From Pilaira anomala (Eukaryota; Mucoromycota; Mucoromycetes; Mucorales; Mucoraceae), in assembly GCA_025716855.1 (NCBI GenBank), contig JAIXMQ010000133.1, positions 1-36,788 of the forward strand: a stretch of DNA of 36,788 nt, written 5' to 3'. The notes below the pieces were generated by a model that saw only the letters and a program-made list of their open reading frames with translations, made no database searches and had not been told where the DNA came from. Of the stretch, positions 20,350-32,497 are shown piece by piece. The first letter of the stretch is position 1, and every line of letters begins with the position of its first letter. Made by a program: the position numbers and the translations under genes.

Positions 20350-22212
20350 TTAATAGACCCACTTTAAACTCTTGTCTTCATCTTTTTGATTTTCAATTGT
20401 TTTACGATCTAAAACTTCCAAAACCTTTTGCTTTAAACCTTGTTTACCATGACGTTCACGTACGAGATGTTCAATAACTTGTTGACGGTTTAAAGCATAA
20501 TTTCCAACATCAGCTGATTCACCAGTCACAACGCGTTTAATATCTTCTTCAGAAGGAAGCATGTATTTACGATGAGGATACATTTTGAAATCACGATTAG
20601 ATAATAATTCTAAACGAAGAGGAGAAGGAGAATCAAAGTACTGTTGCTTAATCTTGCTATCATCTACATCCTTTAAAGAACTAGGTTTCCATTGAGCTGT
20701 ATCCTTTCTAACCAATTTAGCCGTAACACCTTCCTTAAAGTCATGACCCTCCAAGAACTTTTGAACAAGATGATATTCCATCTTGAAACATTGTGCCAAA
20801 CTTAATGTACTTCCGTTACGAATTTGTTGTAAAGTTACTTTAAGTGAAGTAGGTGACATCTTGTTTAATGCCTTGACTGTCTCCTTTTTCCATTCTGTCT
20901 CGGGTTCCTTTTCAAGTGCAACCATGATCTCATCAACTGAATCGTACTTGAAACAACGATCAATGGCATTACGTGTCTCGCCTGTTAAGCTAAAGCTGGG
21001 TTCGTTCTCTAATTCAGCAGAGAATTCTTCAATTGCGCTATTGATCATTTCATAATTAGCGTGTTCAAGTTCGGATAAACGTGATTCGAGTGCAGGAAGA
21101 CGAGAGGAGGGAACGAAATGGGTAGCAACACCGGAATAAAAGACGTCAGTACCGCTTAATCTCTTACCGGTTAAACCAAGGTAGGTACCGATTTGTCCAT
21201 CTAAACGAGATAAGAAGAATGATCCACCTACTTCAGGTAAGAATCCAATAGCGGTTTCGGGCATAGCAAACATGGTGTTTTCAGTAGCGATACGGAAAGG
21301 AGCATGAACAGATAATCCAACACCACCACCCACTGTAAACACACACACAGAGTTAATATACATTGCAGAAATTGTATATATATATATATACTTACTGGTA
21401 ATACCATCCATAATGGAAACAAAAGGTGTATCGAGTGTAGCAATAAGATGATCTAATTGATATTCTTCTTCAAAGAATTTAGTAGCATTAGGATCCTTTG
21501 CCTCAGCTAAATCAATGACGACTAATAATAAAAATGTTATATATAGTGCTTACTCTACAGTAAAAAAAAAATATATATATATAGATAGCTTACTCTCTAC
21601 ATCACCCCCTGCACAAAATGCTTTCCCACCACAACTCTTGAGGATGATTACTTTAGCCAAGTTGGACTTTTCCCACGCCTAAATATATAACAACAATTTG
21701 AAATTTAGTCTAATGTTGTATTACAATAGAAGAAAGATTTTTTTTTTTTTTACTTGAAGTTCTTGTCTCATGGCGCGAACCATAGGAAGGTTTAAGGCGT
21801 TATACTTTGAAGGTCTGTTCAAGATAAGTTCACGTACTGCCAAGTTACTTTTGGGAATAATTTCAGTCTATTTTTTTTTTTTTTTTATTTAAAGAAAAAA
21901 AAAAAGAATAAGTAACAACTCTATTATTATAATTATTTATCTTACTTGAGCAGCTTCTAAACCAGAAACATTTGTAGAGGCAGTAGTAGACATCTTTTTA
22001 TAAGAGAAAAGAAAAGTGAGTAATACGTTTGAAAAAGTTCAATTCTATTTTTTTTTTTTTACCTTCTTCATGTTGACAGGAGAAAGCAAGTTTTTAGTTT
22101 GAGTTAAACGTCTAGTGGCTGATAAATTCATGGTAAGTGCTCTCTTTGTTGTCAAATGAGCAAGTACTCTTTTTTCTGCAATATTAATTTGTCTTAAAAG
22201 AATACGACTCAT
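20350..22212 (-). CDS. HIBCH: 3-hydroxyisobutyryl-CoA hydrolase, mitochondrial (HIBCH)
   Basis: This enzyme hydrolyses 3-hydroxyisobutyryl-CoA in valine breakdown and belongs to the enoyl-CoA hydratase (crotonase) fold. Exons 22212-22063, 21993-21946, 21867-21754, 21678-21594, 21521-21396 and 21332-20350 give 501 residues. The N-terminus (MSRILLRQINIAEKRV and more Arg/Lys/Ser) looks like a mitochondrial targeting sequence. Crotonase blocks follow in order: LNRPSKYNALNLPMV, GGKAFCAGGDVE, the oxyanion segment GITMGGGVGLS, and MPETAIGFLPEVGGSFFLSR, with catalytic-type Glu residues. The hydrolase-specific C-terminal region (KMSPTSLKVTLQQIRNG, SPSPLRLELL) separates it from simple hydratases. There are five introns of 63-78 nt. 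Confidence 0.95.
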
Positions 22213-22479
22213 GGTATTAAAAAAAAAAATAAAAGTGAAAGAAGGTTTTTTTTTTTTATAACGCTTGCTTGTTATTTCTTATCCTTGTACTTCTTTCAAA
22301 AAAAAAAAAAAAAAAATTATAATCTCCTCCCGGATGAAAAGTGCAACAGTCACGTAAAAGAAAGAAATGCAGCAAACTATAGAAAGAGTCATCAACTGAT
22401 ATTAAGGAACCATGTGGTTCTTTTTTGACACAGATAATTTTTTCAAGATAAATATTTATGTAATCAAGTGAGAGAGGTC

Positions 22480-22513
<34 letters not shown>

Positions 22514-22777
22514 CCCCCCATCATCTATAATGACTTTGGCGTAATCTCTTGTTACATTTAACGCCATCCTATCTGATGTTTAAATCACATGGTAGTATTT
22601 AATTTAAAGTATGAAATACACATGAGAAATAGTGTTTGCGTACACACAGGCCTCATCCGTCTTTTAGATAGAACCATGCATCGATAACAAAAAAAAAAAG
22701 CTGTTGGGCCATTTAAAAGTAGAATGAAATATGATATATACTAACCTCACTTTCATTTTTTTTAAAAAAAATTTATT
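22213..22777. other. Intergenic region upstream of HIBCH
   Basis: About 565 bp between the HIBCH start and the stop of the next minus-strand gene. It contains A-runs (about 22299-22316 and 22482-22509) and AT-rich sequence. A Phe-rich minus-strand frame here is a homopolymer artefact. Nothing else was recognised. Confidence 0.5.
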
Positions 22778-23154
22778 TCATAATTTGTTGGAGATATAAT
22801 AATATCTTTCAATATCTTGACAGTAATAGTGATAGAAATAGATAATACCACAAAGTAACCCAATCACAAGAGGATATTCAAAACTTCTCCATTTTTCCAT
22901 AACAACAGCTTGATCTGCTCTCATTTGGGTTCGTCTGACTTCTTCTTGGAAAAAACCTCTTCTATTCAGTTCGTTGATTAAATGGATTGATCCAGGATTT
23001 TCTCTAATCCAGTTTGGTGGGTTTCTTAAACGAAGTAAAAGATTATGTGAATTAAGGCTTCCGTCAGCTATGTACATAATAAATCAGTTTAATTTATCAG
23101 CTTTAAAAAGTATATTACATGTCTCTTCTTACGATTTAAATGAGCTGCTTCCAT
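22778..23154 (-). CDS. Small uncharacterised protein with one membrane segment
   Basis: Two exons, 23154-23133 and 23067-22778, give 103 residues. The first exon is only 22 nt (MEAAHLN plus one base) and is joined by a 65-nt GT-AG intron. The joined start reads MEAAHLNPDGSLNSHNLLL, which looks like one continuous domain. The soluble part contains NPPNWIRENPGSIHLINELN and a charged helix. A hydrophobic segment near the C-terminus (YPLVIGLLCGIIYFYHYY) suggests a tail-anchored or single-pass protein. I do not recognise the family, and localisation is not shown by the sequence. Confidence 0.78.
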
Positions 23155-23590
23155 AGTTACAAGTGAAAAAAAGAAAAGTATAAGTGAGAAGAAGATTTGC
23201 TCACTTATTATATATCATGTTGAAAACAATCAATCTTTCTTCATTATATGCTATAAATACATTTTACTAACTAGTTATTGAAAGAGAATGAAATACAAGA
23301 TGACAGGTTTTGTAGCCATAGTGATAAAAATGTCAAATAATAATGGGTTAAATTACTATCTCATAGGAAAAACTAAACTCATTTAAAACTCAAAAAAATT
23401 TATTGAAAGAAGGGGGTTGGTCTCTTTTTAATATTAAAAAAGAATGTGATGGGACTATACATGATTACAAAAGAAAGAAAAAAAAAACAAATCTAAGAAG
23501 GAAGAAAAAAAAATTATACAAAAAAAAAAAATGAATGTGATATATATATATATTGTTGTGTGTATGTTATGTATGTATGTAGTAATGTTT

Positions 23591-23627
<37 letters not shown>

Positions 23628-23637
23628 TATACATATT
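23155..23637. other. Intergenic region with GA microsatellite
   Basis: About 480 bp of A-rich sequence with an (AG)n microsatellite at about 23594-23624, just past the stop of the next gene. No gene was recognised. Confidence 0.5.
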
Positions 23638-24491
23638 TTATTGCAAGTCATTATATCCAACAGGACTTGATAAAGCATCTTGACCTTGTTGAATCAAAGA
23701 CTGTAACTTTTCTTCCATCCTTAATAAAGCTTCATCTTCTTTCTCCAGAGGTTTATTTACAGGTAATGATTGAGTTCTTTTTCTTTCGCGTTTCATATTA
23801 TTATCTCGTGAAAGCGGTTGAACCTAAAATTTAAGGAAAAAGGTCAAACCTTGTTATTATTATTTTTTTTTTTTTTAAAAAAAAAAAAGAGATAAATTAT
23901 TTTTACCTTTTTACTATCTATTAATACAGTAGTTGAACAAGATCTTTTCTTGTTATTTGTACTGGTAGGACAACTACGAGTAGTACTTGTAAGAACTTGT
24001 TCTGCCCATTCTTGTGTTCTTCTTCTTTTAGAATCTTCAATAGGATCATGCGGTTTATTATAACTTCCTTCACTATGACTATGTCTCTTTTGGTTATAAG
24101 GAAGACTATTGTGATTATTTGTGATAGGTGGTGCTTCTACCATGGGTCGAAGTGTACCCTTTAAATAACTAATAGCTGTAATGGCAATAGCTGATGTAAA
24201 GATAAGTATATCTAATAATCTACTGAAAATCACTTCAAATGATGAATTCTTTGATGAAGATGTATAGAAACTACTATTACTAAATGAATCGCTTGCTGTA
24301 CTACTGGGATCATAGTGAAAACGATTAAAAAGAGGTGGATTATTCCTTCCGTTTTTACTTTGTCCGACTACGACGGCGGCAGCAGCGGCGGCGGCTGGTA
24401 CGGATGAAATAGTGGTGGTGGTGGTGGTATGATAACGACGTTGTAAAAGTTCTTTTTCCATTTCGGTTGAAAATACATTAAAAACTGACAT
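23638..24491 (-). CDS. Uncharacterised low-complexity protein with one membrane segment
   Basis: Two exons, 24491-23907 and 23823-23638, give 256 residues with an 83-nt intron. The N-terminal third has Thr and Ala homopolymer runs (HTTTTTTISS, AAAAAAAVVV). A clear hydrophobic stretch follows at about residues 88-106 (LLDILIFTSAIAITAISYL). The rest is polar, with a basic nuclear-signal-like patch (EDSKRRRTQEWAEQV) and a Glu/Gln-rich C-terminal helix ending at DLQ. The second exon is supported by in-phase joining and a clean stop; without splicing the frame runs into a T/A-run. No family is recognised. It could be a nuclear-envelope or ER membrane protein, but that is a guess. Confidence 0.75.
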
Positions 24492-27279
24492 ATTTTTTTT
24501 TATATTTTATATATATATATATATAAAAAGAAGGAAAGAAGAAAGAGTTTTTTTTTTTTTTTTTTACCTTTTTGTGTGCGTTGCTTTATATATCACGCGC
24601 TTCTCTTCGGACTTTAGAAAATCTCAAGAATTCCTTATTGTCAACAGTTTAAATGGATCGGTCCATAATTAATCCTCCCTAACGAAAAAAAAACATTTAT
24701 TTGTTTTTCATCATGATGATATTTCATATGATGTTGTACATTACCCCCAAAAAAAGACTGTTTAAAATAAAAAAATTATGCTTTTTATTTTTGACATGTG
24801 AAAAGAGTAAAAGATATATGTGTTTATTGCCCTTTTCTTATTGCCACACACAGTATACTACTTGGGCTTATAACATGGATCGTTTTATAATAATAATAAT
24901 AATAAAGGATATTTGCATGATGCCTGCATCTCTTATCTTTTTTTTTTTAACGAAAAAATAATATTCACACTGAATAATGAGTTATATAGTGGCTTGGTTT
25001 AAATCTCAAACACGATTATGATCTCCAAAAATAACCTTTTTTTTTTTTTTTTTTTTTTTTGTTTGATATCATCTATATAAAAGGAATGTATGAGAAGTTT
25101 TTTTTTTGTTTTTCGCATTATTACTCGTGTGTACGCCATAGGACGAATATATAGCACTGTCTCCTATATTCATATTAAACGTTTTGATTTAAATTTTTTT
25201 TATCATCATTCTATTTAACCCATGATATATTAAAAACACTATAAAACCAATAATCAACTCTTTCTCCTAACGTGTTTGTAAAGAAGTTGATTAGTCCAAA
25301 CAAGTATATGACATGATTTGCATAAATTTCTTGGCTCTTTCCAATGATGATAAAGCATTAAATAGCAACTTGAAATAGGTAAATGAAAAAAAAAAAAAAA
25401 AAAAAGTAAATAATTATATCACATCGTTTTTTAGTCCGTGTGTTCTGGTAAAAACTTGTATTTTTTCTATTGAAAAGAGCGAGTGCGAGTGCGAGAAAGC
25501 GAAAGTGAGAGTCAGCATGACGTTTGATTCATGCAAAAAAAAAAAAATTAAGGGACTTTTCTTAATAAAGAGGCTCAGTTGTCAAAATGACCATATCATG
25601 CAAATTATGATATTATAATACTTTATATCAAATTCTTTTTTTATATACCATTTTCTACACATACTGTATCCTGTTTTACGGTAAAAAAAAAAAAGAAGAA
25701 GGAGTTAGCTTTTTTTTTTAAAAAAAAATGCAAGATAATTAAAGGCACCTGAAGAGATGCTGCGTCACATTTTCTTCTTAATAGATTTTTTTTTTTTTTT
25801 TTTGAGTAAACAAATGAACACACATATTCTGATACAGATTATTTTTAGACAAAAAGGTCTTTTCATACACGCATTGCATTCTTCAACAAAAAGTATCACA
25901 CACAATACACACAACACACATGAGTGAAAAATATATAGTCTCACTGTTGTACTACAATGTAGATCAAAGTTTCTGATTAAAAGGAAGAAAATTGGTTGAC
26001 AATTGTAATACCATAAAATCCATTGGCTTATATTTTGTCATATGAACTTATTGTGGATGACTAAAAAAAAAAAAAATCTTCTTTTCTGAACACGACCTAA
26101 CCCGAACTTTCTTTTTCTCTCTCGGAACTAAATTACATAAAATGTCTTTGAAAATTCATACAACAAGGTTCTAACCAGAATGGATTTCATACCTGTTAAT
26201 ATAAAATGCCTTATTTTATATATATATATTCTTTTATCTTTTTCACTTTTTATAGATACAAACACAAAAAAGATATGTGTTGTGCAATATTTAAGTTTTT
26301 ATACAGATGTGTAACACCCTTTTTATGTACTTCACAAGAATATTTTAACACTACTATTTAGATATATATATCAACCCAGTTCATCTTGGATTTGAATAAA
26401 AAAGTTGGTGGCATGTGTATTTTTTTTTTGAAACGTCTAAAGCGATTGACTAAACTTGCAAACAAAACGTCATGATGAGCTTATTCATCTCTTTCTATAA
26501 TATGACAGGTCAACTAAACGAATACGAGAATACATGGCAACGGTAACCACAGTAACTATGAACCGATCTACAAAAAAAAAAAAAAAATAGATCTTTCGCA
26601 AGAACTCAAAACGCGACATTATTTAAAAAAAATGTACACAGGTACATTGTACAAAAAAAAAACAAAAAAAAAAAACTCCCATACATAGATGTCAAACGTT
26701 TAAAAAAAAAAACGACCCAACGACTTATGTACTCGTTATATATTTTTTTTACAGCTATTATCTTGTATTGTATTAGTTAATTTTTGACGTTTGACTCTTC
26801 CGAAAAAAAAAACAGGATCAATTTTTTTTAAAAAAAAGAATACCTTTTACAACAAAGACGACTCTATAATATCACATCTAATAGTATATGTACTTATTAA
26901 AAAAAAAAAGAAACCAGATGACTTTATTCCTAAAAAAAAAGAAAAAAAAAAGCCTATTGTCTTTTTTTTTTTTTTTCATCAAAAACCATATGGTTACAAT
27001 AAGATCTTTTCCTTAGAGAGAGAGAGAGTACAGTACCTCTCTCTCTCCCATTTACATACTTTGAAGACACACACGTAAAGTTATTTAATTTAATGATCTT
27101 ATAATTCAGGAGTGTGGCCTCATTATCTGCGCATTTTAACAATGGAATGAGTTCCGTATTTCCCTCTTGGGTTTCACAAAGAAAAAAAATAAAAACAAAT
27201 TGTGTGTGTGTGTGTGTGTGTGAGCAATGACATGGAAAGAGTGAGATCTTTCGTGTTTCAAAAAAAAATAAAATAAAAA

Positions 27280-27316
<37 letters not shown>

Positions 27317-27543
27317 CCTTTTTTTTTTAACACAGGATTTGTTTACGATTTTCCTTATTGACAAAAAACTTATTGTATATATATATGATTTTTTCCTAAT
27401 TAAGGTTCAGTTACTATGAATGGAAAGTTCTTTACCCGATCAGGGGAACACTTTTATTGGCTTATCAATTAGAATAAGGTATATTTCTTTTTTTTTTTCC
27501 ATCTATTAAAAATCTTTCTTTTTTTTTTTTGGCCTTCATAAAA
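24492..27543. other. Gene-poor 3 kb divergent intergenic region
   Basis: The region lies between two genes pointing away from each other, so it holds both promoters. It is full of A/T homopolymers (for example the T-run around 25039-25060 and the A-run near 25387-25405), short AT repeats, and GT/CA and GA/CT dinucleotide repeats. No open frame has protein-like composition, and no tRNA B-box or 5S-like sequence was seen. A near-palindrome of GA and CT arms around TACAGTAC lies at about 27015-27048. It may contain regulatory sites or unrecognised non-coding RNA. Confidence 0.45.
27200..27313. repeat. Inverted (GT)n ... (CA)n dinucleotide repeats
   Basis: A GT run at about 27200-27222 faces a longer CA run at about 27281-27313 across a spacer of roughly 58 nt. 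The two are complementary, so a transcript could form a long hairpin and the DNA a cruciform. It lies 230 bp upstream of the carnosine methyltransferase start. Confidence 0.85.
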
Positions 27544-27864
27544 ATGGAACACACGCACCAACATGGTGAAGGACATGACCACCATCACCATGACGACGAT
27601 CAAGATTTGGTTCATTCCGAACAACACCATCTTATCAAGGTCATGAAAGCCTTTGCTCATTACAAGACAGCTGCTATGAAAACCACACATAAAAAAAGAC
27701 GCGACTTTCATACACTTTCTCAATACCATAAAGATTTGATACCTACTTATTTAGAGAAATTAAACCGTGTAGATAATTGTATAGATCAAAATATGATTTT
27801 AATTACGGATATTATTAAAAATGCTACTACTTTTCTTGGTACCACACCTGAATTTGATCATGTA

Positions 27865-27908
<44 letters not shown>

Positions 27909-28393
27909 TAAGATAGAGAGAGAGGGGGTGATGATTTGATGTTTTATTTATTAGTCTGTGGTACCTGTGATGGATATGGATAAAGTAAAAAGTACATTAA
28001 GACAATTTGTTAGAGATTGGTCTAAAGAGGTATACGTTTTATTATTATATGATGATACGTAAAAAAAGTATTAAAGTAAAAAAAAAAAGGGTGAGCGTGA
28101 ACGTAAAGCAACTTATGATCCCATCTTGAATACATTGAATGAAATCTATAAAGATCTTTCAATTGAAAATAGGTAAAAAAAAAAAAAAGAAATATAATTG
28201 ACGTAAACATCATCAAATTCATATAAAACAATTTAGAGGTCAAATCCGTGTTTTAGTCCCTGGTGCTGGCTTAGGTCGTTTGGCATTTGATATTGCAAAG
28301 TCAGGTATGTAAACAAATGAGATAAACATCATTAAATGACGTTTTATTTTTATTTATTACTTTATAGGGTTTAGTTGTCAAGGTAATAATAAA

Positions 28394-28438
<45 letters not shown>

Positions 28439-28602
28439 GAGCGAGGACTAATACTTGTATAAATTAGGAAACGAATTTTCTTATTACATGGTATAAAAAA
28501 AAAAAAAAAAAGGGACATGAAATAATTATGCATACGCTTATATCAATATTTTTTTTTTTTTTAGCTTTTTGGCTCTCATTTTGCACTTAATAGGTTAGTA
28601 TG

Positions 28603-28633
<31 letters not shown>

Positions 28634-29254
28634 AAGGATAAGCGCAAGATATTTACGTAATGAAAAAAAAAAACAGTATAGAAAGACCAGAACAATACGA
28701 TCTTTATCCATTTATTAATTCATTTTCCAACATTAAATCCGATGAACAACAAGTGTCAGCTATCAAGATTCCAGATGTTTTACCAACTCAACTTGGGCCT
28801 ACAGTTGATTTCTCTATGGTAGCCGGTGATTTTCTTGAGATCTACCGTCAACCGGATAATGTGGGTACCTGGGATGTAGTTGTCACCTGTTTCTTTATCG
28901 ATACTGCCAAGAACATTATAGAGTATATGGAAGTGATTCATCAAGCCTTAAAGCAACACGGTACCTGGATCAACATTGGTAAAAAAAAAAAAAAAATATC
29001 AATTTTACTTCTGTGAATATAGCATGTGAAGTTAATCTTATATTTATATAGGTCCTTTGCTCTACCATTTTGAAGACGCTGCATCCGGTGAACCTTCTAT
29101 TGAACTCAGCTTAGAACAGGTAAAACAAGTTGCAACGAAACTAGGTTTTGAACTTAACCAAGAAAAAATGATTGAAACTACCTACACATCTAATCCAGAT
29201 GGTATGTTGACATATGTTTATGATTGTGCATTTTGGACAGCTACAAAATTATAA
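27544..29254 (+). CDS. CARNMT1: Carnosine N-methyltransferase (CARNMT1/N2227 family)
   Basis: This is an SAM-dependent methyltransferase of the family that methylates carnosine in animals; the fungal substrate is unknown. Nine exons: 27544-27861, 27955-28029, 28090-28172, 28237-28304, 28368-28382, 28468-28490, 28565-28593, 28677-28978 and 29052-29254; they give 371 residues. Family blocks: RDFHTLSQYHKDLIP, IRVLVPGAGLGRLAFDIA (SAM motif I), CQGNEFSYYMLFGSHFALNS (built from exons of 15, 23 and 29 nt), TWDVVVTCFFIDTAKNIIEY and WINIGPLLYHFED. The N-terminus is His-rich (HTHQHGEGHDHHHHDDD), possibly metal-binding. The start is the ATG at 27544; the reading frame upstream of it only reaches a TTG. 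The tiny exons are supported by exact family continuity. Confidence 0.93.
27868..27905. repeat. Poly(T) tract, 38 nt, in CARNMT1 intron 1
   Basis: An uninterrupted T38 run begins 6 nt after the donor of intron 27862-27954. Its position next to the 5' rather than the 3' splice site is unusual. Confidence 0.95.
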
Positions 29255-29312
29255 TAATAATAATAATAATAAAGGGTATTTTTTTTTATTTTTTATTTTT
29301 TATTTATTTTAT

Positions 29313-30902
29313 TTATCTGCATTGCCATATCTTTAATGATTGGTCAACACTACCTGTTGCAACGAGTGGTGTAGTGTTACAATAAGCTAAACATGTCACA
29401 AAATGTGAATGCGCTTCAATTGTCTTTACACATCTTCCACTTCGTAAATCCCATATTTTCATTGTTTTATCATCCGATGCACTCACAAGGTATTTACCAC
29501 TTGGATGAACCACAAGTCCTCTCACCCAATTATCATGGCCGACCTACATGGTTAAAAATATTTAACATTTTTTTTTATATATATATCACGTGCTGCTCTT
29601 TAAATATATATTTACCAATGTGCTTAATAATTGTCCTGATCCAGCGTCCCATAATTTAATCGTTTTATCTCTTGAGCCTGTAAACACGTATTGACCTGGT
29701 ATAGGTTGATCTCGACTCGACTTAACCTTATATATATAAAAAAAAATCATCAGTATATATATATATATATATAACAAATAAACTTACATTTGCTTCTAAC
29801 CACTCAAGTACAAATGGATAAGAGACAACAGGTAAAAAGATGACACATTCAACAACATGATCATGTCCTCTAAAATCCATCTTGGTCTCACCTTTTTGAA
29901 TATCCCAAAGACGAGCGGTTTGATCATTTGAACAACTCACCAATAACCTTCCGTCTTCACTTGGAGAGACATGTCGTACCCATTCAAGATGTCCTACTAA
30001 AGTCTTGACACAGTATCCAGATGCCATCTCCCATAATTTAATTGTCTTATCACGCGATGCAGAGACGATGATATCGGTTGTAGGTATAACTGCTACGGAG
30101 GATACACTATGATCGTGGCCGTATAATGTTCGAATACATTTATAGTCGTTATTCGTATCCCATACCTTGATTGTTAAATCAGCAGAACAAGAGACTAAAG
30201 AGAGAGAGAGAGAGGGAGAGTCAGTATTATTATTATTATTATTATTACTAGTAAATGACTCACTTAGATGATTTCCCTTGGTGTCAAAAGTAATATCTTG
30301 TACTGCTTTTGTATGTCCCTTTAAGGTACGTTCATATTCACCCGACTCATAATCCCAAATCTTGATGGTTGTATCTTCAGAAGCAGAAGCTAAAATTTGA
30401 TAGAGTGGATGAAAGGCAACGCGTGTGATGGGATTACGATGTCCCATTAAAGAATACCTTTCAGGAGCTCTAGGTATCCAATCCACAGAACTAGTAGGTT
30501 TACGAGTTGGAGCATTATTTAACTCCTCCTGCATTTGAGTGGTTTTGGTTTCCAACTCCATAATCTTTTATTATGTGTTGTTAGTATATCATACTGTATA
30601 TAAATTTTTTTTTTTTTTTTTGGTACCTTTTTTTGTAATCGAATCACTGAAGTCCATTTCTTTTCTAAAAGTCCTGAATACTTTTGTTTAGGATCCGATA
30701 TAAAATCTTCATTTTCAGTTTCGTTCTTTAAAGCAGAAAATGCTTGATTAAATCCACTAGCACTTAGATAATCTAAAATTGCTTTATGACTTTTTTTTTT
30801 TAAAGGTTGTTAGTATATACACACGCCCCTTTCCCTTTTTTTTTTTTTTTATACTTACAGTTCGTCTTTTTGACGTTCAGAAAGTATAGATGTTGTTGTC
30901 AT
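29313..30902 (-). CDS. LIS1: LIS1 / nuclear distribution protein (PAC1, NudF)
   Basis: LIS1 is a dynein regulator needed for nuclear migration and microtubule plus-end transport. Exons 30902-30859, 30789-30627, 30564-30264, 30194-29788, 29726-29616 and 29543-29313 give 418 residues, the normal length. An N-terminal LisH motif ([20 protein letters not shown]) is followed by a short coiled coil ([16 protein letters not shown]). Seven WD40 repeats then begin at [17 protein letters not shown], with typical GH...WD spacing and [12 protein letters not shown] ends, and finish with [12 protein letters not shown]. Introns 1 and 4 end in AAAAG and TATAAG, poor in pyrimidine. Assignment rests on the combined LisH, coiled-coil and seven-repeat order. 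Confidence 0.96.
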
Positions 30903-31912
30903 TACAGAATAAAAAAGTTGAAGGACTCTAAAGTTATTTTTTTTTCTATTTTCTTATACACACACACACACTCTCTCTCTTTTTCTTTTTTTCTAAAGGA
31001 TATATTTAAATATATACAACAGCAAGAAAAGAAAAAAAATAAACAAAGAAGAAAAAAAAGGGGGAATGAAAAAAAAAAAAAAAAAAAAAAAAAAAGAGAT
31101 CCTTCACTCCGTTTTTTGTCACACATTCAATTTTTTCTTGGTTTCTTATTTGCTTTTCTTCTTATGTATACACACAGTACATACTACACTTTACAGAGTG
31201 ATGTGATCTATATAGCTACACCCAAAATGAGGGAGAGGGGAAGTCATAAATTTCTTGAAAATAAAGACAAATGTTCATATAAACTTTTATTTAGCCTCAC
31301 GTGAGACCAAGGAATACATTTTTATCAAAGGAAAAGTTTATATTATAGCTGTAACTCACTTTGAGCAACAGACTTCCAGGAGCTTTTTAGTAAATTAAAA
31401 TAGTGCTTGTATTCACTTCTAGCAACATGTATGACAGATATTTCTCTTCACTGTAAAGCATCTCCTCCTTCAAAGAATGAAAAACAATGAATGGATTATC
31501 GATTTGGTTTATAACATATGTAACACTATCAGGCAAAACTCTTTGACGCTCTAAATTCAAACCTGAGCCGTTTTAATACACCCAGCCCACTCGAGAGACA
31601 GTTGATATCTGTACCTTGAAGGACATAATTTTTTTTTTTTTTTTTTTTAAGCCTGGTTTAGAAAATCTCTCCTTTTTTATATGCACCACTCTAAAGAAGA
31701 AAGTTTGGCTTCTGCAGTATTCTTTATTTCCTTCAATATTCTATAAATTCTCTCACGCCTTCATTGGTTTAAAACTTACACTTTCTTGTTGTCAACACAG
31801 GTTACACGCCACTTTGTTTTATACTTTTTTTTTTTTCTATGCGGATCTGGAAATACCTGTTCAGCTTGTCAAACGAGATACAAAAGAATAAAAATCACTT
31901 ATAAAAGAATTC

Positions 31913-31951
<39 letters not shown>

Positions 31952-32455
31952 TTTAATAAAATTATTCGTACAACATGTATGTATACAGTGAGAACGGTAG
32001 ATGTTTGTGATAATGAACTGTCCGTTACTAGACAGCAGTGACGCCACAGAAAAATAAAAGCCTACCACATAAAAGGTACAATCTTCGTATTCTGTCCTGC
32101 CTGGATAGAGCTAGCCGTAATAAGAGAGACATAGAAGGGTACCAGCAATATTTTGTTTGAAAAGTAAGGAGACATGATAATACATTTGAGAAATACAAAA
32201 TTTGCTTGAAACCACTTGACTCTTTTATATATATTACCAAACACCTCTTGAAGGAATGGTGTAAGTATAAAATGTATAAGATGGATTGAAAGACAATATT
32301 TGTCTTTTTGTTTTGTTTCAATGATAGATACATCAGGTGTAAAAAAATATTTATCATCTTGCAATGGTACAAGAAAATAAGCGAATTTTATTATACTAAT
32401 CATGATATAAACGGTCGAATCGAGTTTAAAAATCCAATTGCAAATACATAAATAC

Positions 32456-32497
<42 letters not shown>

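Noticed and set aside
27529..27543. Longer CARNMT1 start
   Set aside because: The frame extends upstream only to a TTG; the ATG at 27544 is the first real start.
24492..27543. Search by eye for tRNA, 5S rRNA or snoRNA genes in the 3 kb gap
   Set aside because: No B-box-like GTTCGA context with a matching acceptor stem and no C/D box pair was found; a covariance-model scan would be needed to exclude them fully.
30807..31304. Plus-strand 165-codon Phe/Lys-rich frame over the LIS1 start
   Set aside because: Made of T- and A-run translations and antisense to LIS1 exon 1; no protein-like composition.
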